A DNA stretch of 52,313 nt from Pseudomonadota bacterium (GTDB taxonomy: Bacteria; Pseudomonadota; Gammaproteobacteria; Burkholderiales; Burkholderiaceae_C). Below, in pieces: positions 1 to 8,749 of the stretch (its first letter is position 1; every line of letters begins with the position of its first letter). The translations under genes and the position numbers were made by a program. The notes below the pieces were generated by a model. The model was not told the DNA's origin. It did no database searches and was given only the letters and a program-made list of their open reading frames with translations. Location of the stretch: contig JAJZTW010000024.1 of the NCBI GenBank assembly GCA_021847345.1, positions 1 through 52,313 on the forward strand, given 5' to 3'.

Positions 1-1176
1 AGAAGGGTTCCCGGCGAAGGCATCCTCGCCCGCGCCCGGCTGCCGGCACAGCGGCCACGGCAGGTCCCGGGCGGCATCCTCGAACAGGCAAAGACGGGTG
101 CCGAGCACCAGCCACTCGGTGTCGAGCGCCGACAGCCGGTGCCCATGCACGCGCACACGATGCCCGGCGGCCAGGCCGCGCATGGGGCCATGGCCACGAG
201 CCCGACCGACATGCTGGCGCAGTGCCTGCAGGCGCGCTCGCGCCGGGGCTTGCAAGGCGCCTTCCGGCGGGCCACCGGCCGACGGGCTGGCATCGGCGGC
301 GCCCACGCGAGCCTGCCTGGGCTGGCGTACGCCTGCACCGCCCTGTCCGCGCCAGTGAAACTGCTCGCGAGCCGCGGCGCCACCGTCGACAACCTGCGCG
401 GCTTCGAACTGCGATAGCGGCTCCTGCGAGGTGTAGTCGTCGTCGCGACCACACCAGCCTTCGCTGCGCAGCGAATGCCCGTGTCGAAGCGTGCGCAGGC
501 ATTCGTGGTCGGGCCGATCGCCCGCGACGCCCACCCGCACCTGCGCCCAGTCGGCAGCGTGCTCGGGCCAGGCCGAGTTGTCGTCGGCCAGCACCAGGTC
601 GTGGGCGCCGCGCCGGTGCTCGAACCAGAAATTGATGCCCCACTCGGCGGCCATTCGCGCGAAGCAGTCCCAGTCGCTCTGGTTGAACTGCACCAGGTAA
701 TCCCGCGGCAGGTAGCGCTCGCGCAGGCGCAGCACCACGCGGCCGGCCCCCGCGCCCCGCAGCAGTTCCTGCAGGACCTGCGGAACCGTGCGATCGCGCC
801 ATGCTCGGCATTGGCCCTGCAGGCTCGCCCTCCAAGCCCATGGCCGAAGGCGCAGGGCGTAGACCCTGCCGCGCTCGTCCGCCTGCACGCGCGCGACCTG
901 GGAGATTTCGCCGTGGATCCAGCGTGCCCGGGATCCCGCGGCGGCGCCGGGAATCGCCAGTTCCACGCGCACGTCCAGCCCCTTGCCCAGCAGCTCGCGA
1001 GCCGGCACCGGCCCGCCACCGGGGTGATGCCGCAGCAGAAGCTGGTAGTCGAACAGGCGGTTGACGTACTCGTCGCCGCGCAGCGCCAGCGCGCTCCACG
1101 CGCCGCTGCCCCCGCTGCCTGCGAGTGCCTCGCCGCCCACGCGCAGAGACGAAGCCCGCGCCTGCTGCTGTTGCAT
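1..1176 (-). CDS. Type VI secretion tip protein VgrG, N-terminal part (cut by window edge)
   Basis: About 392 codons are visible from the start codon to the window edge. The protein begins MQQQQARASSLRVGG and continues with a VgrG/gp27-like region: ALRGDEYVNRLFDYQLLL, then a beta-rich domain containing PRDYLVQFNQSDWDCFARMAAEWG and INFWFEHR, the usual signature of the VgrG N-terminal half. VgrG proteins form the trimeric spike that sits on the Hcp tube of the type VI secretion system and carries effectors. The start ATG has a good GGAGAGGGG ribosome-binding sequence just upstream. The gp5-like beta-helix and any C-terminal effector or adaptor-binding extension lie outside the window. No other T6SS gene is visible, so whether this is an orphan vgrG island or part of a main T6SS cluster cannot be decided here. 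Confidence 0.88.
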   Translation of the reverse strand, partial: MQQQQARASSLRVGGEALAGSGGSGAWSALALRGDEYVNRLFDYQLLLRHHPGGGPVPARELLGKGLDVRVELAIPGAAAGSRARWIHGEISQVARVQADERGRVYALRLRPWAWRASLQGQCRAWRDRTVPQVLQELLRGAGAGRVVLRLRERYLPRDYLVQFNQSDWDCFARMAAEWGINFWFEHRRGAHDLVLADDNSAWPEHAADWAQVRVGVAGDRPDHECLRTLRHGHSLRSEGWCGRDDDYTSQEPLSQFEAAQVVDGGAAAREQFHWRGQGGAGVRQPRQARVGAADASPSAGGPPEGALQAPARARLQALRQHVGRARGHGPMRGLAAGHRVRVHGHRLSALDTEWLVLGTRLCLFEDAARDLPWPLCRQPGAGEDAFAGNPS

Positions 1177-1279
1177 GTCACCCCTCTCCGGCCGGCTTGC
1201 TCCGGCCCCGCACCGAACAGCCGGAGATTGTGCGCAGTTACCGAAGCAGGCGCTTCAGGGCGTCGCCTTGACCGCTGGC

Positions 1280-1311
1280 GGCAAGCCGCCCATGGGCGAC
1301 ATGGGCTTGCC
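1280..1311 (-). terminator. Stem-loop downstream of the acyl-CoA ligase gene
   Basis: GGCAA (1280-1284) pairs with TTGCC (1307-1311), and after a 3-nt bulge GCCCATG (1288-1294) pairs with CATGGGC (1300-1306). This gives a 12-bp bulged hairpin between the acyl-CoA ligase stop and vgrG, both on the minus strand. There is no clear T-tract, so it may be a weak or Rho-assisted terminator, or only a stabilising 3' structure. Confidence 0.4.
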
Positions 1312-1324
1312 CTGCCCGCACGCC

Positions 1325-1363
1325 GGGATGGGCGCTCAGGGATGGGCGCTCAGGGGTGGGCGC
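1325..1363. repeat. 14-bp tandem duplication containing a stop codon
   Basis: The unit GGGATGGGCGCTCA occurs at 1325-1338 and 1339-1352, followed by a degenerate third partial unit to about 1363. On the minus strand each full unit contains TGAGCGCCC, so the stop codon of the acyl-CoA ligase (1350-1352) is duplicated 14 bp downstream. Confidence 0.75.
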
Positions 1364-2996
1364 GCTCCTCGAGCAGCTGCTCGCGCAGGCGGGTCTTCAG
1401 GATCTTGCCGGTGGCGCCCAGCGGGATGGCGTCGACGAACATCACGTCGTCGGGAATCCACCACTTCGCGACCTTGCCCTCGTAGAAGCCGAGCAGTTCG
1501 CGGGCATCGACCTGCGCGCCGGGCTTTTTCACCACGACCAGCAGCGGCCGCTCGTCCCATTTGGGGTGCGGCACGGCGACGCAGGCCGCCATCGCCACGG
1601 CGGGGTGCGACATGGCCACGTTCTCGATGTCGATGGAACTGATCCACTCCCCGCCGGACTTGATCACGTCCTTGCTGCGGTCGACGATGCGCACGTAGCC
1701 ATCGGCGTCCACCGACACCACGTCGCCGGTCGGGAACCAGCCGTCGCGCAGCGGGCTGGGCTGGCCCGACTGATAGTAGTCGGCCATCACCCAGGGGCCG
1801 CGCACCTGCAGTTCGCCGATGGCGCGGCCATCCCACGCCACTTCCTTGCCGGAGGCGTCGACCATGCGCACGTCCACGCCGAACAGCGGGCGGCCCTGCG
1901 AGGTCTGCAACTGCAGGCGCTGCTCGGCATCGAGCCCGGCGTGCTTGGTCTTGAAGGAGCACGCAGTGCCCAGCGGACTCATCTCGGTCATGCCCCAGGC
2001 GTGGCGCACCTCGACTCCCCAGTTATCCTGGAACGCCTGGATCATCGCCAGCGGCGCGGCCGACCCGCCGATGAGCACCCGGTCGAGCGCTCGCGGGCGC
2101 CGGCCCTCCTGCTGCATCTTGGTCAGCAGGCCCAGCCAGACCGTGGGCACCCCGGCGGAAAAGCTCACGCCCTCGTCGTCCATCAACTCGAACAGCGAAG
2201 CTCCGTCGAGGGCCGGCCCCGGGAACACCAGCTTGCATCCGACCATCGCCGCCGAATACGGCATGCCCCAGGCGTTGACGTGGAACATCGGCACCACCGG
2301 CAGCGCGGCATCGCGCGCCGACAGGCACATCACGTCGGGCAGCGCCGCCGACCAGGCGTGCAGCACGGTGGAGCGGTGGCTGTACAGGACTCCCTTCGGG
2401 TTGCCCGTGGTGCCGCTGGTGTAGCACAGCGACGAGGCTTCCTGCTCGTCGAGTTGCGGCCAGGCATAGGGCTGGTCGGACTGCTCCTGCAGCCAGGCTT
2501 CGTAGCTGAGCAGACCGGGCACGGCCTGTTGCAACTCGGCCGGCAGCGCATCCGCGTCGCACAGCGCCACCCAGTGACGCACTCCCGGACATTTGGGCGC
2601 GACGGCCTGGATGATCGGAGCGAAGGTCATGTCGAAGGCCATCACGCGGTCGTCGGCATGGTTGACGATCCAGGCGATCTGGTCCGGATGCAGGCGCGGG
2701 TTGACCGTATGCAGCACGCGTCCGCTGCCCGAAACGCCGTAATACAGCTCCAGGTGCCGGTAGCCGTTCCACGCCAGCGTGCCCACCCGATCGCCGCGGC
2801 GCAGGCCCCAGTGATCGAGTCCGTGGGCCAGACGCATCGCGCGCCGGCGAACCTGTGCCCAGTTGGTGCGGTGGCGGTCACCCTCGACGCGCCGCGAGAC
2901 GATTTCGGTATCGCCGTGGAAGCGCGCGGCGAACTCGATCAGCCCGGAGATCAGCAGACCATGCTGCTGCATCAAACCCATCATCGTTGTCTCCAT
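1350..2996 (-). CDS. Fatty-acyl-CoA ligase (AMP-forming; DmdB-like)
   Basis: A 548-residue member of the ANL superfamily, which activates carboxylic acids to acyl-CoA through an acyl-adenylate. The P-loop-like core [11 protein letters not shown] is present in the first half, and [15 protein letters not shown] followed by [15 protein letters not shown] marks the hinge and C-terminal lid. [14 protein letters not shown] near the end holds the catalytic lysine. The N-terminus ([23 protein letters not shown]) is typical of the medium/long-chain acyl-CoA synthetases that also include 3-(methylthio)propionyl-CoA ligase DmdB. Substrate cannot be fixed from sequence; a medium- or long-chain fatty acid is most likely. 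Two closely spaced ATG codons exist (METTMMG); the first is used here. The gene is single and divergent from fdxA. Confidence 0.85.
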   Translation of the reverse strand: METTMMGLMQQHGLLISGLIEFAARFHGDTEIVSRRVEGDRHRTNWAQVRRRAMRLAHGLDHWGLRRGDRVGTLAWNGYRHLELYYGVSGSGRVLHTVNPRLHPDQIAWIVNHADDRVMAFDMTFAPIIQAVAPKCPGVRHWVALCDADALPAELQQAVPGLLSYEAWLQEQSDQPYAWPQLDEQEASSLCYTSGTTGNPKGVLYSHRSTVLHAWSAALPDVMCLSARDAALPVVPMFHVNAWGMPYSAAMVGCKLVFPGPALDGASLFELMDDEGVSFSAGVPTVWLGLLTKMQQEGRRPRALDRVLIGGSAAPLAMIQAFQDNWGVEVRHAWGMTEMSPLGTACSFKTKHAGLDAEQRLQLQTSQGRPLFGVDVRMVDASGKEVAWDGRAIGELQVRGPWVMADYYQSGQPSPLRDGWFPTGDVVSVDADGYVRIVDRSKDVIKSGGEWISSIDIENVAMSHPAVAMAACVAVPHPKWDERPLLVVVKKPGAQVDARELLGFYEGKVAKWWIPDDVMFVDAIPLGATGKILKTRLREQLLEERAHP

Positions 2997-3217
2997 TCGC
3001 TTGTGCTGACGCGGCTCGAAGCGGCCGCTGCGCCCGCGCAGTCCATGCGGCGAGCTCCTGCTTTGAATGTACTACGAGCCAGGAACAGCGCGCTCGCGCG
3101 TATTCGCGCATATTCGAGCTTGGCGCAAACGAAATTTCATACTGCGCGGGGTTCCCGCTGCGGCGACCCGCGGCGCGGCGTTGACGACCCGCAAGCCGCC
3201 CGGCGCGAGCTGCGGGC

Positions 3218-3223
3218 TAAAAT
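3218..3223 (+). promoter_or_regulatory. Candidate -10 element for fdxA
   Basis: TAAAAT lies 34 bp before the fdxA ATG inside GGGCTAAAATAGG, a form often seen in Burkholderiales promoters. No convincing -35 lies at 16-18 bp upstream; TTGACG at 3181-3186 is too far away. The rest of the 2997-3257 interval shows no gene. Confidence 0.35.
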
Positions 3224-3257
3224 AGGTATTTTCCCCACATCTAAGCCAAGGCAGAAC

Positions 3258-3581
3258 ATGACATTCGTCGTGACAGAAAACTGCATCCGCTGCAAATTCA
3301 CCGACTGCGTGGATGTGTGCCCGGTGGACTGCTTCCGCGAGGGTCCGAACTTCCTGGTCATCGACCCGGACGAGTGCATCGACTGCGCGGTGTGTGTTCC
3401 CGAGTGCCCGGCCAATGCGATCTTCGCCGAGGAAGACGTCCCCGGCGACCAGCAGGACTTCATCCCGCTCAACGCCGAGCTGGCGCGCAAGTGGCCCAGC
3501 ATCACCAAGCGCAAGCCCGCCCCGCCCGACGCCGAGGAATGGAACGGCAAGGGCGACAAGCGCCCGCTGCTCGAACGCTGA
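3258..3581 (+). CDS. fdxA: 7Fe ferredoxin FdxA ([3Fe-4S][4Fe-4S])
   Basis: A 107-residue ferredoxin of the Azotobacter FdI type. Cysteines lie at 9, 12, 17, 21, 25, 40, 43, 46 and 50, matching FdI with an offset of one. By analogy C9, C17 and C50 hold the [3Fe-4S] cluster and C21, C40, C43 and C46 the [4Fe-4S] cluster. The C-terminal extension ([13 protein letters not shown] and following) is also characteristic of this family. It is a small cytoplasmic electron carrier. It is followed 43 bp later by a ferredoxin-NADP reductase in the same direction, a natural redox partner, so the two are probably co-transcribed. Confidence 0.93.
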   Translation: MTFVVTENCIRCKFTDCVDVCPVDCFREGPNFLVIDPDECIDCAVCVPECPANAIFAEEDVPGDQQDFIPLNAELARKWPSITKRKPAPPDAEEWNGKGDKRPLLER

Positions 3582-3624
3582 TCGCCGACCCCAAGCGCCG
3601 TACGGCCCCCTGCACGCGAGTCCC

Positions 3625-4734
3625 ATGGAAATGCACATCGACCCTGCGGTGACCCAAGCCGCGGAGCCAGGCTCCAGCGCCCAGCCGATCGAGACCGATG
3701 CCGTCATCGTCGGCGCCGGCCCGGTGGGCCTGTTCCAGGTGTTCGAGCTCGGCCTGCTCGAGATCAAGGCCCACGTGATCGACAGCCTGCCGCACCTGGG
3801 CGGCCAGTGCATCGAGCTCTACCCCGACAAGCCGATCTACGACATTCCGGCCGTGCCGGTGTGCACCGGCAAGGAACTCACCGACAGCCTGCTCAAGCAG
3901 ATCGAGCCGTTCCACCCCACCTTCCACCTCGGACAGGACGTCACCGAGGTGCGCAAGCAGGACGACGGGCGCTTTTTCGTGGCCACCAGCAAGGGCACGA
4001 GCTTCATCACCCGCACGGTGTTCATCGCCGCCGGCGTGGGCAGCTTCCAGCCTCGCACGCTCAAGGCCGACGGAATCGACCGCTTCGAGGGCTCGCAGCT
4101 GTTCTACCGCGTGAAGAGTCCCGACCAGTTCGCCGGCCGCAACCTGGTGGTGGTCGGCGGCGGGGATTCGGCGCTGGACTGGGCCCTGCACTTCGCGACC
4201 ACCGACGAGGCACACCGCGCCGAGAGCGTGGTGCTGCTGCACCGCCGCGACGGCTTCCGCGCCGCGCCCAGCTCGGTGGCGAAAATGCATGCGCTGTGCG
4301 AGCAGCATGAAATGCAGTTCCTGGTCGGCCAGATCAGCGGCTACGAGGAACGCGACGGGCGGCTCAGCGAGGTCAAGGTCACCGGCAGCGACGGCATCAC
4401 CCGCCGCGTGCCGCTGGACATGCTGCTGGTGTTCTTCGGCCTGAGCCCCAAGCTGGGGCCCATCGCCGACTGGGGCCTGGCGCTCGAGCGCAAGCAGATC
4501 GTCGTCGACACCGAGAAGTTCGAGACCAGCGTGCCGGGAATCTTCGCGGTGGGAGACATCAACACCTACCCGGGCAAGAAGAAGCTGATCCTGTCGGGCT
4601 TCCACGAGGCAGCGCTGGCCGCCTTCGGAGCGGCGAACTACGTGTTCCCCGAGAAGAAGGTGCACCTGCAGTACACGACCACCAGCCCGAAGCTGCACAA
4701 GGTGCTGGGGGTGGATTCGCCGGTGTTCGACTGA
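3625..4734 (+). CDS. Ferredoxin-NADP reductase, thioredoxin-reductase-like type
   Basis: A 369-residue flavoprotein. The FAD-binding motif [14 protein letters not shown] lies near residue 30, [18 protein letters not shown] follows, and the NAD(P)-binding motif [14 protein letters not shown] lies mid-protein. [27 protein letters not shown] closes the FAD domain. The thioredoxin-reductase CxxC redox motif is absent, as expected for the TrxR-like ferredoxin/flavodoxin-NADP reductases. It should pass electrons between NADPH and ferredoxin, probably the FdxA encoded just upstream. The start chosen is the ATG of MEMHIDP; a second ATG two codons later is an alternative. The open frame upstream overlaps fdxA in another frame and is not coding. 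Confidence 0.88.
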   Translation: MEMHIDPAVTQAAEPGSSAQPIETDAVIVGAGPVGLFQVFELGLLEIKAHVIDSLPHLGGQCIELYPDKPIYDIPAVPVCTGKELTDSLLKQIEPFHPTFHLGQDVTEVRKQDDGRFFVATSKGTSFITRTVFIAAGVGSFQPRTLKADGIDRFEGSQLFYRVKSPDQFAGRNLVVVGGGDSALDWALHFATTDEAHRAESVVLLHRRDGFRAAPSSVAKMHALCEQHEMQFLVGQISGYEERDGRLSEVKVTGSDGITRRVPLDMLLVFFGLSPKLGPIADWGLALERKQIVVDTEKFETSVPGIFAVGDINTYPGKKKLILSGFHEAALAAFGAANYVFPEKKVHLQYTTTSPKLHKVLGVDSPVFD

Positions 4735-4756
4735 GCGCGCAAAGGCTCCGGCGCGC
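4735..4756. terminator. GC hairpin between convergent genes
   Basis: GCGCGC (4735-4740) and GCGCGC (4751-4756) are self-complementary arms around a 10-nt loop. They occupy nearly all of the 27 bp between the convergent stops of the ferredoxin reductase and the GT2 gene. There is no T-run, so this is a possible bidirectional stop signal only. Confidence 0.3.
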
Positions 4757-4761
4757 GTCGA

Positions 4762-5862
4762 TCAACCTGTCCTGCCACCCCGGCCGCAGCCTGATCCATG
4801 GCCTGCCGACCCCTTTGTGGAGCGCGGGCGCAGCCACGCTCCCGGCCGCTTCAAGCACCACGCCACCGCCCGCCAGGCGATCACCATCAGCGAACTCGGC
4901 CACGACAGCGGCTTGTCCCCGGCGGATCGCCACTGTTCGGACAACGAAAGGCGCTGATGCTCCTGTACAGCCGGCAGGACGAGTCGGTACAGGCATGGAA
5001 CGTCACCATGCTCGAGCATGCGCCGGCGAAGCCTCAGCGAGCCGGACAGGAATGCCTCGCGCACTTCGGCGCGCAGTGACTCGTTCTGGCGCATGCGGTA
5101 TTGGCCCACCGAGAGCCTGAACAGCGGAATCGCCCCATAGGCCACGACCCACCGGCACCAGAATTCGTAGTCGGAGATGGGGTGCCACGCCGCATCGAAC
5201 CCGCCGAGGGCCAGTGCCTTGTCACGGTCGAACACCACCCCCAACGTGCCCGCGAAGGGGTTGCCGAGGAACAGGTGGATCGCCGACTGCGAGCTGACCT
5301 CCCGGTGCAGGAACGCGATCAGGCCCTGCAGGCGGCGCAGCGGCGTCTTGTGCTGCATGTCCGGCGACTGCTGGCGCTGATCCAGCAGTCGATGTCGCCA
5401 TGCCAGGGCCGCCACGCCCGGCCACGCCGAAGTGAGGCGTTCGTTGACCTGCTGAGCGAATTCGGCGTCGAGCAGGTCGTCATCGTGCAGGATCGTGACG
5501 TAGCGGCCGGTGGCCAGTTCCAGGCAGCGGTTCCAGTTGCCGAACATGCCCAGGTTGGATTCGTTCTTGTAGTAGGACAAGCCCCGGCCAGCAAAGGCCT
5601 TCATGGCCTCGAGGGCGATCGGGTCGTTGCCCGGGTCGTTGTCGACGACCAGGACCTCCACGGGCACGTTGAAGCGCAATGCGAAGACCGAGCTCAAGGC
5701 TTCTGCGAGCAGGTCGAAGCGGCGAAACGTCGGAATCGCGATGGACAGCAGCGGGCGCGCACCGTCTCGCGGCGCGTCGGGGCTCGCCAGCAGCAGTCGC
5801 GAACCCGAGCCGGCGGGCTCGAGCCCGCCGGAGTGTTCAGACAAGGGCGTTGCGGGGAACAT
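4762..5862 (-). CDS. Family 2 glycosyltransferase
   Basis: A 366-residue GT-A fold enzyme. LSIAIPTFRRFDLLAEAL starts the nucleotide-sugar-binding domain at about residue 40, EVLVVDNDPGND follows, and TILHDDDLLDAEF carries the DXD metal-binding motif. It should add a sugar to the undecaprenyl-linked repeat unit on the cytoplasmic face of the inner membrane. It is the last gene of the leftward polysaccharide operon, 18 bp after the flippase. The first 35 residues are Gly/Ser/Pro rich and are encoded over a perfect 22-bp palindrome (5810-5831), so translation might start further in. Donor and acceptor cannot be told from sequence. Confidence 0.85.
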   Translation of the reverse strand: MFPATPLSEHSGGLEPAGSGSRLLLASPDAPRDGARPLLSIAIPTFRRFDLLAEALSSVFALRFNVPVEVLVVDNDPGNDPIALEAMKAFAGRGLSYYKNESNLGMFGNWNRCLELATGRYVTILHDDDLLDAEFAQQVNERLTSAWPGVAALAWRHRLLDQRQQSPDMQHKTPLRRLQGLIAFLHREVSSQSAIHLFLGNPFAGTLGVVFDRDKALALGGFDAAWHPISDYEFWCRWVVAYGAIPLFRLSVGQYRMRQNESLRAEVREAFLSGSLRLRRRMLEHGDVPCLYRLVLPAVQEHQRLSLSEQWRSAGDKPLSWPSSLMVIAWRAVAWCLKRPGAWLRPRSTKGSAGHGSGCGRGGRTG

Positions 5863-5880
5863 GTCGAATCGGGCAGTGCC

Positions 5881-7284
5881 TCAGGTCGCGGGGAATCCGC
5901 CTTGCACGCGCAGAGCCCGGCGCAATCCGGCGCGGATCAGGCCGCTCCAGCTCGCACCGAGGTCGCGCCGGGCCATGCGCGGCCACTTCCAGTTGTTGTA
6001 GGCGAGTTGCACGCCGCCCTGGGCCACGATGAGCCCCGTGATCCCGAAGACCCTGACCACGGCGACGGACAGCAACAGGGTACAGACCCCGGAGATCAGG
6101 GCGGCGCGCAGGAACGGGACCTTGTTGGCCGTCGTCACGTACGTGGCCGCGAGCGCGTGGTTCATCTCCAGCAGGATCACGAGCCCCAGCGCGATCAGGG
6201 GTCCCTGCGGAATCAGTCGTGTCCTGCTTCCGATCCAGCCGAGCATGTCCCCACCCATCGTCGCGAGCACGACAAAGCCCAGCACATAGACCGTCCACGC
6301 CAGCAGCACGATCTCGCCGAAAACCGCGGCCAACCCGGCCTTGTCGGCCTTGGCCTGCAATGCGCTCATGTGCGGCACCTGCACCTGGCAGATCACCGAA
6401 GCAACACCCGAAAGGGTCATCAGCACGGTCACCGTCATGCCGTACTGCCCGGCGACGGCCAGGCCGAGGAAGCTGGAGGCGACCAGGATGCTGCCCCGCT
6501 GGATCAGGAACGCCCCCAGCTGCACCAGGCCCAGGCGGCTCGCGTTGTACCAGAGGGTCCTGATCAGATCCAGTCGCGCGGCGCCCTGCCCCTTGCCGCC
6601 GCGCACGGGATGCGAGGCATGGAAATACCGGTAGGCCAGCCCGCGTCCGGAAATCGCCGATAGCGCCGAGGCAGCTCCGAGCCCCAGCATCCCGTAGCCT
6701 GCCGCGACGGCGGCGCCACCCAGCAGGATCATCACGGCCCGGGTGACCACGATCACCTTGTTCGCCTGCGTGACGTCGCCCCGGCCCTGCAGCAGCCCGT
6801 TCACGTACCCGTAATAGAAGTTGATGATGAACCCGCTCGCGAACACCACCCAGCCGATCAGGTCCCTCGTGTGGTCCTGGTGTGGCGTCAGCAGGCTTCG
6901 GATGTAGAAGGTGCCAGGGCCGAGCAGCACCAGCGCCGCGAGCGCCGCCACGGCTTGGTAAATACGCCTGGCCGACGCGACCAGGGCGTCGAGCAGCGCC
7001 TGGTCCAGTCCGGCAGAGCCGCGCGCGGCGTCTGGCAGGCCGACTTTCACCAGCGACGTCGCGCCCGCATAGATATAGGCCACGTTGCGCGCCAGGGTCG
7101 GCTGGAAGCCCATTTCCAGCAGTTGGGCGAGGCTGGCCAGCGTGAGGAACACGAACCATAGTCCCACATCGTCCGGCGACAGATGTCGAAGAACGATCGG
7201 CAACAGGATGAGCCCGGCGCCGACGTTCAGGGCCGACGCGGCGTAGCCCCAGAACAGGTCCCGCCTGGTGACCGAGCGCCCCAT
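5881..7284 (-). CDS. Wzx-type polysaccharide flippase
   Basis: A 467-residue multi-spanning inner-membrane protein of the MOP/PST superfamily with about 12 hydrophobic segments, for example ASALNVGAGLILLPIVL near the N-terminus and LIALGLVILLEM later. The N-terminal sequence SPDDVGLWFVFLTLASLAQLLEMGFQPTL is typical of O-antigen flippases. It would flip undecaprenyl-diphosphate-linked repeat units to the periplasm for polymerisation by the Wzy-like protein encoded at 17970-19235. The gene lies 3 bp after the SDR reductase stop. I infer Wzx from size, topology and cluster context, because members share little sequence. Confidence 0.82.
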   Translation of the reverse strand: MGRSVTRRDLFWGYAASALNVGAGLILLPIVLRHLSPDDVGLWFVFLTLASLAQLLEMGFQPTLARNVAYIYAGATSLVKVGLPDAARGSAGLDQALLDALVASARRIYQAVAALAALVLLGPGTFYIRSLLTPHQDHTRDLIGWVVFASGFIINFYYGYVNGLLQGRGDVTQANKVIVVTRAVMILLGGAAVAAGYGMLGLGAASALSAISGRGLAYRYFHASHPVRGGKGQGAARLDLIRTLWYNASRLGLVQLGAFLIQRGSILVASSFLGLAVAGQYGMTVTVLMTLSGVASVICQVQVPHMSALQAKADKAGLAAVFGEIVLLAWTVYVLGFVVLATMGGDMLGWIGSRTRLIPQGPLIALGLVILLEMNHALAATYVTTANKVPFLRAALISGVCTLLLSVAVVRVFGITGLIVAQGGVQLAYNNWKWPRMARRDLGASWSGLIRAGLRRALRVQGGFPAT

Positions 7285-7287
7285 GGC

Positions 7288-8208
7288 CTAGGCGTCCGCA
7301 TCCGGCGACGGCCGGGCCTGCCGGATGCCCACGTCGAAGGCCACCCTGGCGCACCATCCGGGCAACTTCTCGTAGTCGGCCCACGGCAGCATGACCTCTC
7401 GCGGCCGATAGCCCAGTCCCCCGAAGGTCACGGGAAGAGACATGCCCGTCGCCCGCTGGAAGGCCTGCACGAGATCGAGCAGTCGCATCGGCTGGCCCGA
7501 GGAAATTCCGTACCTTCGATGCCCCCCCGGCTGGCGCAGCAAATGCTCCGCGGCGAGCACGAAGGCCTCGACGACGTCGGTGACGTAGACGAAGTCCACG
7601 AACTGCTCACCGGGGGACATCATCAGCGGCTCCTGGGTGAGCGCGGCCCGCCAAAGCATCGGAATGATCTTCCTTCGGGGATCCCCGGGGCCGTAGGTGT
7701 CGAACAGAGCCAGGGTCGTGACGTTCAGGGCCTCGGCGTCGCAGTAGTAGGCCAGGATGTCCTCGAAGGCCTGCTTGGTCGCCGCATAGAGATTGACGGG
7801 GTTGTACTGCTCGTTCCTGTAGTGCTGCCAGGATGTTCCCGTGTTGACCAGATGCCTGACGCCGCTGCGCGCCATGGCTTCGGCCAGCTGGGTCCCGAAC
7901 AGCAAGTTGCTGCTCACCAGCGCCTGCACGTCGTCAGGCTGGTGGCGGGCTAGGAACAGCGACGCCAGGTGAAACACCACCTCCGGCCTGGCGCTGCTCA
8001 TCAGCTCGAGCATGCCACCAGTCGTCCCGTCGTGCTCGTGCACGGTGACCCTGCCGAGCAGCTGGCGCAGGAGCGTCATGTCGGCCTGCGGGCGGGTCAC
8101 CACGTGCACCTGCCATCCGCGACCCAGCAGGCCCGCGACGAGGTGGGATCCCAGGTATCCCGTCGCGCCGGTCACCAGGGCCCGCTTTCCGGGCGCGGGA
8201 CTAGTCAT
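7288..8208 (-). CDS. NAD(P)-dependent sugar epimerase/reductase (CDP-3,6-dideoxyhexose 4-reductase candidate)
   Basis: A 306-residue extended SDR. The Rossmann motif GATGYLGSH is at the N-terminus (TGxxGxxG) and the catalytic pair appears in NLYAATKQAFED (YxxxK). LFDTYGPGDPRRKIIPML followed by SPGEQFVDFVYVTDVVEAF resembles CDP-abequose and CDP-paratose synthases. The start ATG at 8208 overlaps the epimerase stop by 8 bp; a longer upstream frame has no support. Directly after ddhDABC and the RfbC-like epimerase, the likely job is stereospecific reduction at C4 of the CDP-4-keto-3,6-dideoxyhexose, that is, an AscF-like step. A role in GDP-heptose modification cannot be excluded. Confidence 0.75.
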   Translation of the reverse strand: MTSPAPGKRALVTGATGYLGSHLVAGLLGRGWQVHVVTRPQADMTLLRQLLGRVTVHEHDGTTGGMLELMSSARPEVVFHLASLFLARHQPDDVQALVSSNLLFGTQLAEAMARSGVRHLVNTGTSWQHYRNEQYNPVNLYAATKQAFEDILAYYCDAEALNVTTLALFDTYGPGDPRRKIIPMLWRAALTQEPLMMSPGEQFVDFVYVTDVVEAFVLAAEHLLRQPGGHRRYGISSGQPMRLLDLVQAFQRATGMSLPVTFGGLGYRPREVMLPWADYEKLPGWCARVAFDVGIRQARPSPDADA

Positions 8209-8749
8209 GGCGAAACGGGCTCTCGAAAGCGTCCAGCGGGGCGAAGGATGCGTCTCGCGCCGACAGGATCGGAGCAGACGTTGCCCATCGGAATCCGAAG
8301 GAACTCCAGAGCACGCCTTGGTCACGCTGCGGGTCGTACACGGTGCTCACCTTGTAGACCAGCGTCGCCAGATCCGAGGTCGCGCAAAAACCATGCGCGA
8401 CTCCCTTGGGCAGGTACACGGCGTTTCCCCGCGCCGCCGACAGGGACACCTCCGCGAAACGACCATAAGCCGGCGAGCCCACGCGCAGGTCCAGCATCAC
8501 GTCCTGCACATCGCCATGAACGCAGTACACCAGCTTCACATGGTCCGATGGCGGCGACTGGAAGTGCATGCCCCGGACCACGCCGCGACGGGAATGGGAG
8601 TAGTACTCCTCCCTGAAATCCGTCTCCAGACCCGACTGCGCGAAGGCATCGGCATGGAAGACCTTGACGAAGCGTCCGCGCTCGTCATCCACCACGCGCG
8701 GCTGCAACTCGAAGCAGCCCGGGATATCGATCGGATGGAGCTGGAACAT
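8201..8749 (-). CDS. RfbC/AscE-like cupin epimerase for a CDP-keto-dideoxy sugar
   Basis: A 182-residue cupin of the dTDP-4-dehydrorhamnose 3,5-epimerase family. RRGVVRGMHFQSPP holds the catalytic His, and HVKLVYCVHGDVQDVMLDLR and YLPKGVAHGFCATSD are family motifs. The start overlaps the ddhC stop as TGATG. No rfbA, rfbB or rfbD accompanies it, so the gene is not part of a dTDP-rhamnose set. Its partners make CDP-4-keto-3,6-dideoxyglucose. In Yersinia pseudotuberculosis the homologous AscE epimerises C5 of that compound on the way to CDP-ascarylose; the same role is inferred here. Confidence 0.8.
   Translation of the reverse strand: MFQLHPIDIPGCFELQPRVVDDERGRFVKVFHADAFAQSGLETDFREEYYSHSRRGVVRGMHFQSPPSDHVKLVYCVHGDVQDVMLDLRVGSPAYGRFAEVSLSAARGNAVYLPKGVAHGFCATSDLATLVYKVSTVYDPQRDQGVLWSSFGFRWATSAPILSARDASFAPLDAFESPFRHD

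Noticed and set aside
1325..1363. CRISPR-like repeats
   Set aside because: Units are only 14 bp, directly adjacent without spacers, and just two full copies exist. No CRISPR array or cas gene is present anywhere in the window.
475..1485. Plus-strand open frame of 336 codons over vgrG
   Set aside because: The minus strand has an uninterrupted VgrG-like protein with a good ribosome-binding site; the plus-strand product shows no family features.
5810..5831. Phage or plasmid attachment site
   Set aside because: No integrase, duplicated flank or mobile gene is near, and the palindrome lies inside a coding sequence.
8201..8749. rfbC of a dTDP-L-rhamnose pathway
   Set aside because: No rfbA, rfbB or rfbD is nearby, and the gene is locked between CDP-dideoxyhexose genes with overlapping start and stop codons.
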